NCBI RefSeq assembly: GCF_017313265.1
Contig: NZ_JAFLQZ010000028.1
Location: forward strand, 1-48,637
Source: Hymenobacter telluris
Lineage (GTDB): Bacteria > Bacteroidota > Bacteroidia > Cytophagales > Hymenobacteraceae
Direction of reading: 5' to 3'
Length of the DNA: 48,637 nt
Both the position numbers and the translations under genes were made by a program. Positions 48,564 to 48,637 of the stretch are shown piece after piece. Position 1 is the first letter of the stretch. Every line of letters starts with the position of its first letter. Below the pieces are notes generated by a model. That model was given only the letters and a program-made list of their open reading frames with translations, did no database searches and was not told the DNA's origin.

Positions 48564-48637
48564 GGAAGTGTTAACAGTGGTTATTTTGCGGCATGGAACA
48601 GATGTTGACGGACGCGCAGTGGGCGCGGTTAGCGCCG
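48564..48637 (+). mobile_element. Left end of an IS5-like insertion sequence
   Basis: The last 74 bp look like the beginning of an insertion sequence: a possible terminal repeat around ggaagtgttaacagtgg (from 48564) and, 13 bp later, a transposase start. The element's right end is outside the window, so the terminal repeat cannot be tested. Confidence 0.5.
48594..48637 (+). CDS. IS5-family transposase, 5' fragment
   Basis: ATG 48594 opens a frame MEQMLTDAQWARLAP that runs off the window. The words LTDAQWARL are the typical N-terminus (DUF4096 region) of IS5-group transposases. Only 14 residues are visible, so the call rests on this motif. Confidence 0.65.

Overview
The window looks like a chromosomal segment of a high-GC member of the Bacteroidota, most like Hymenobacter or a close relative in the Cytophagales. 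The reasons are: several families largely confined to this phylum (DUF4290, DUF3109, DUF3570/DUF4266, porin_O_P-type porin); promoter boxes of the TAnnTTTG type rather than the E. coli -10; almost no Shine-Dalgarno sequences; and MurA with Asp in place of the fosfomycin-reactive Cys. The genus is an inference. No tRNA, rRNA, CRISPR array or prophage was seen.

Layout. 1-7508: a chemosensory operon with a truncated poly-HAMP receptor, cheW, cheY, cheB, cheA and a cheC-type phosphatase, but no cheR and no flagellar genes inside the window. 7619-9142: a ureohydrolase and a small membrane protein. 9225-12371 (minus): a thioredoxin / ApbE / DUF4266 / DUF3570 cluster that looks like an extracytoplasmic redox or flavinylation module. 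12613-19723: a GAF protein, murA, DUF4290, a PcrA-type helicase, a glycosyltransferase and DUF3109. 19919-27984 (minus): a porin, a DctA-type symporter, two tandem MHS-type permeases and a two-component system, probably an organic-acid uptake region. 28064-28564: an AT-richer orphan gene. 28640-34309 (minus): yceD-rpmF-plsX-fabH, then efp-accB-accC (fatty-acid and phospholipid precursor synthesis, ribosomal protein L32 and EF-P). 34388-40765: orphan HigA-like regulator, pdxA, a four-helix-bundle protein, pepA, rsmA, a 2-hydroxyacid dehydrogenase and greA. 40952-48444: a HIT protein fused to a nuclease-inhibitor (NuiA-like) domain, an orphan membrane protein, an M28 peptidase, an AI-2E-family permease, an MFS permease and a NucA-type DNA/RNA endonuclease lipoprotein. 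An IS5-like transposase starts at the right edge.

Two signals stand out. First, many intergenic gaps are filled, often almost from stop codon to start codon, by an inverted repeat. Its arms are degenerate tandem arrays of 7- or 8-bp words, with a different word at each locus. In two of them the arms differ in length by exactly one 7-bp unit. Second, the window encodes a secreted NucA-type nuclease and, about 5 kb away, a HIT hydrolase carrying a C-terminal domain that resembles NuiA, the NucA inhibitor. Two REP-like hairpins (21526-21593 and 46828-46922) and a 50-bp gapless palindrome (13111-13160) are further structural elements.
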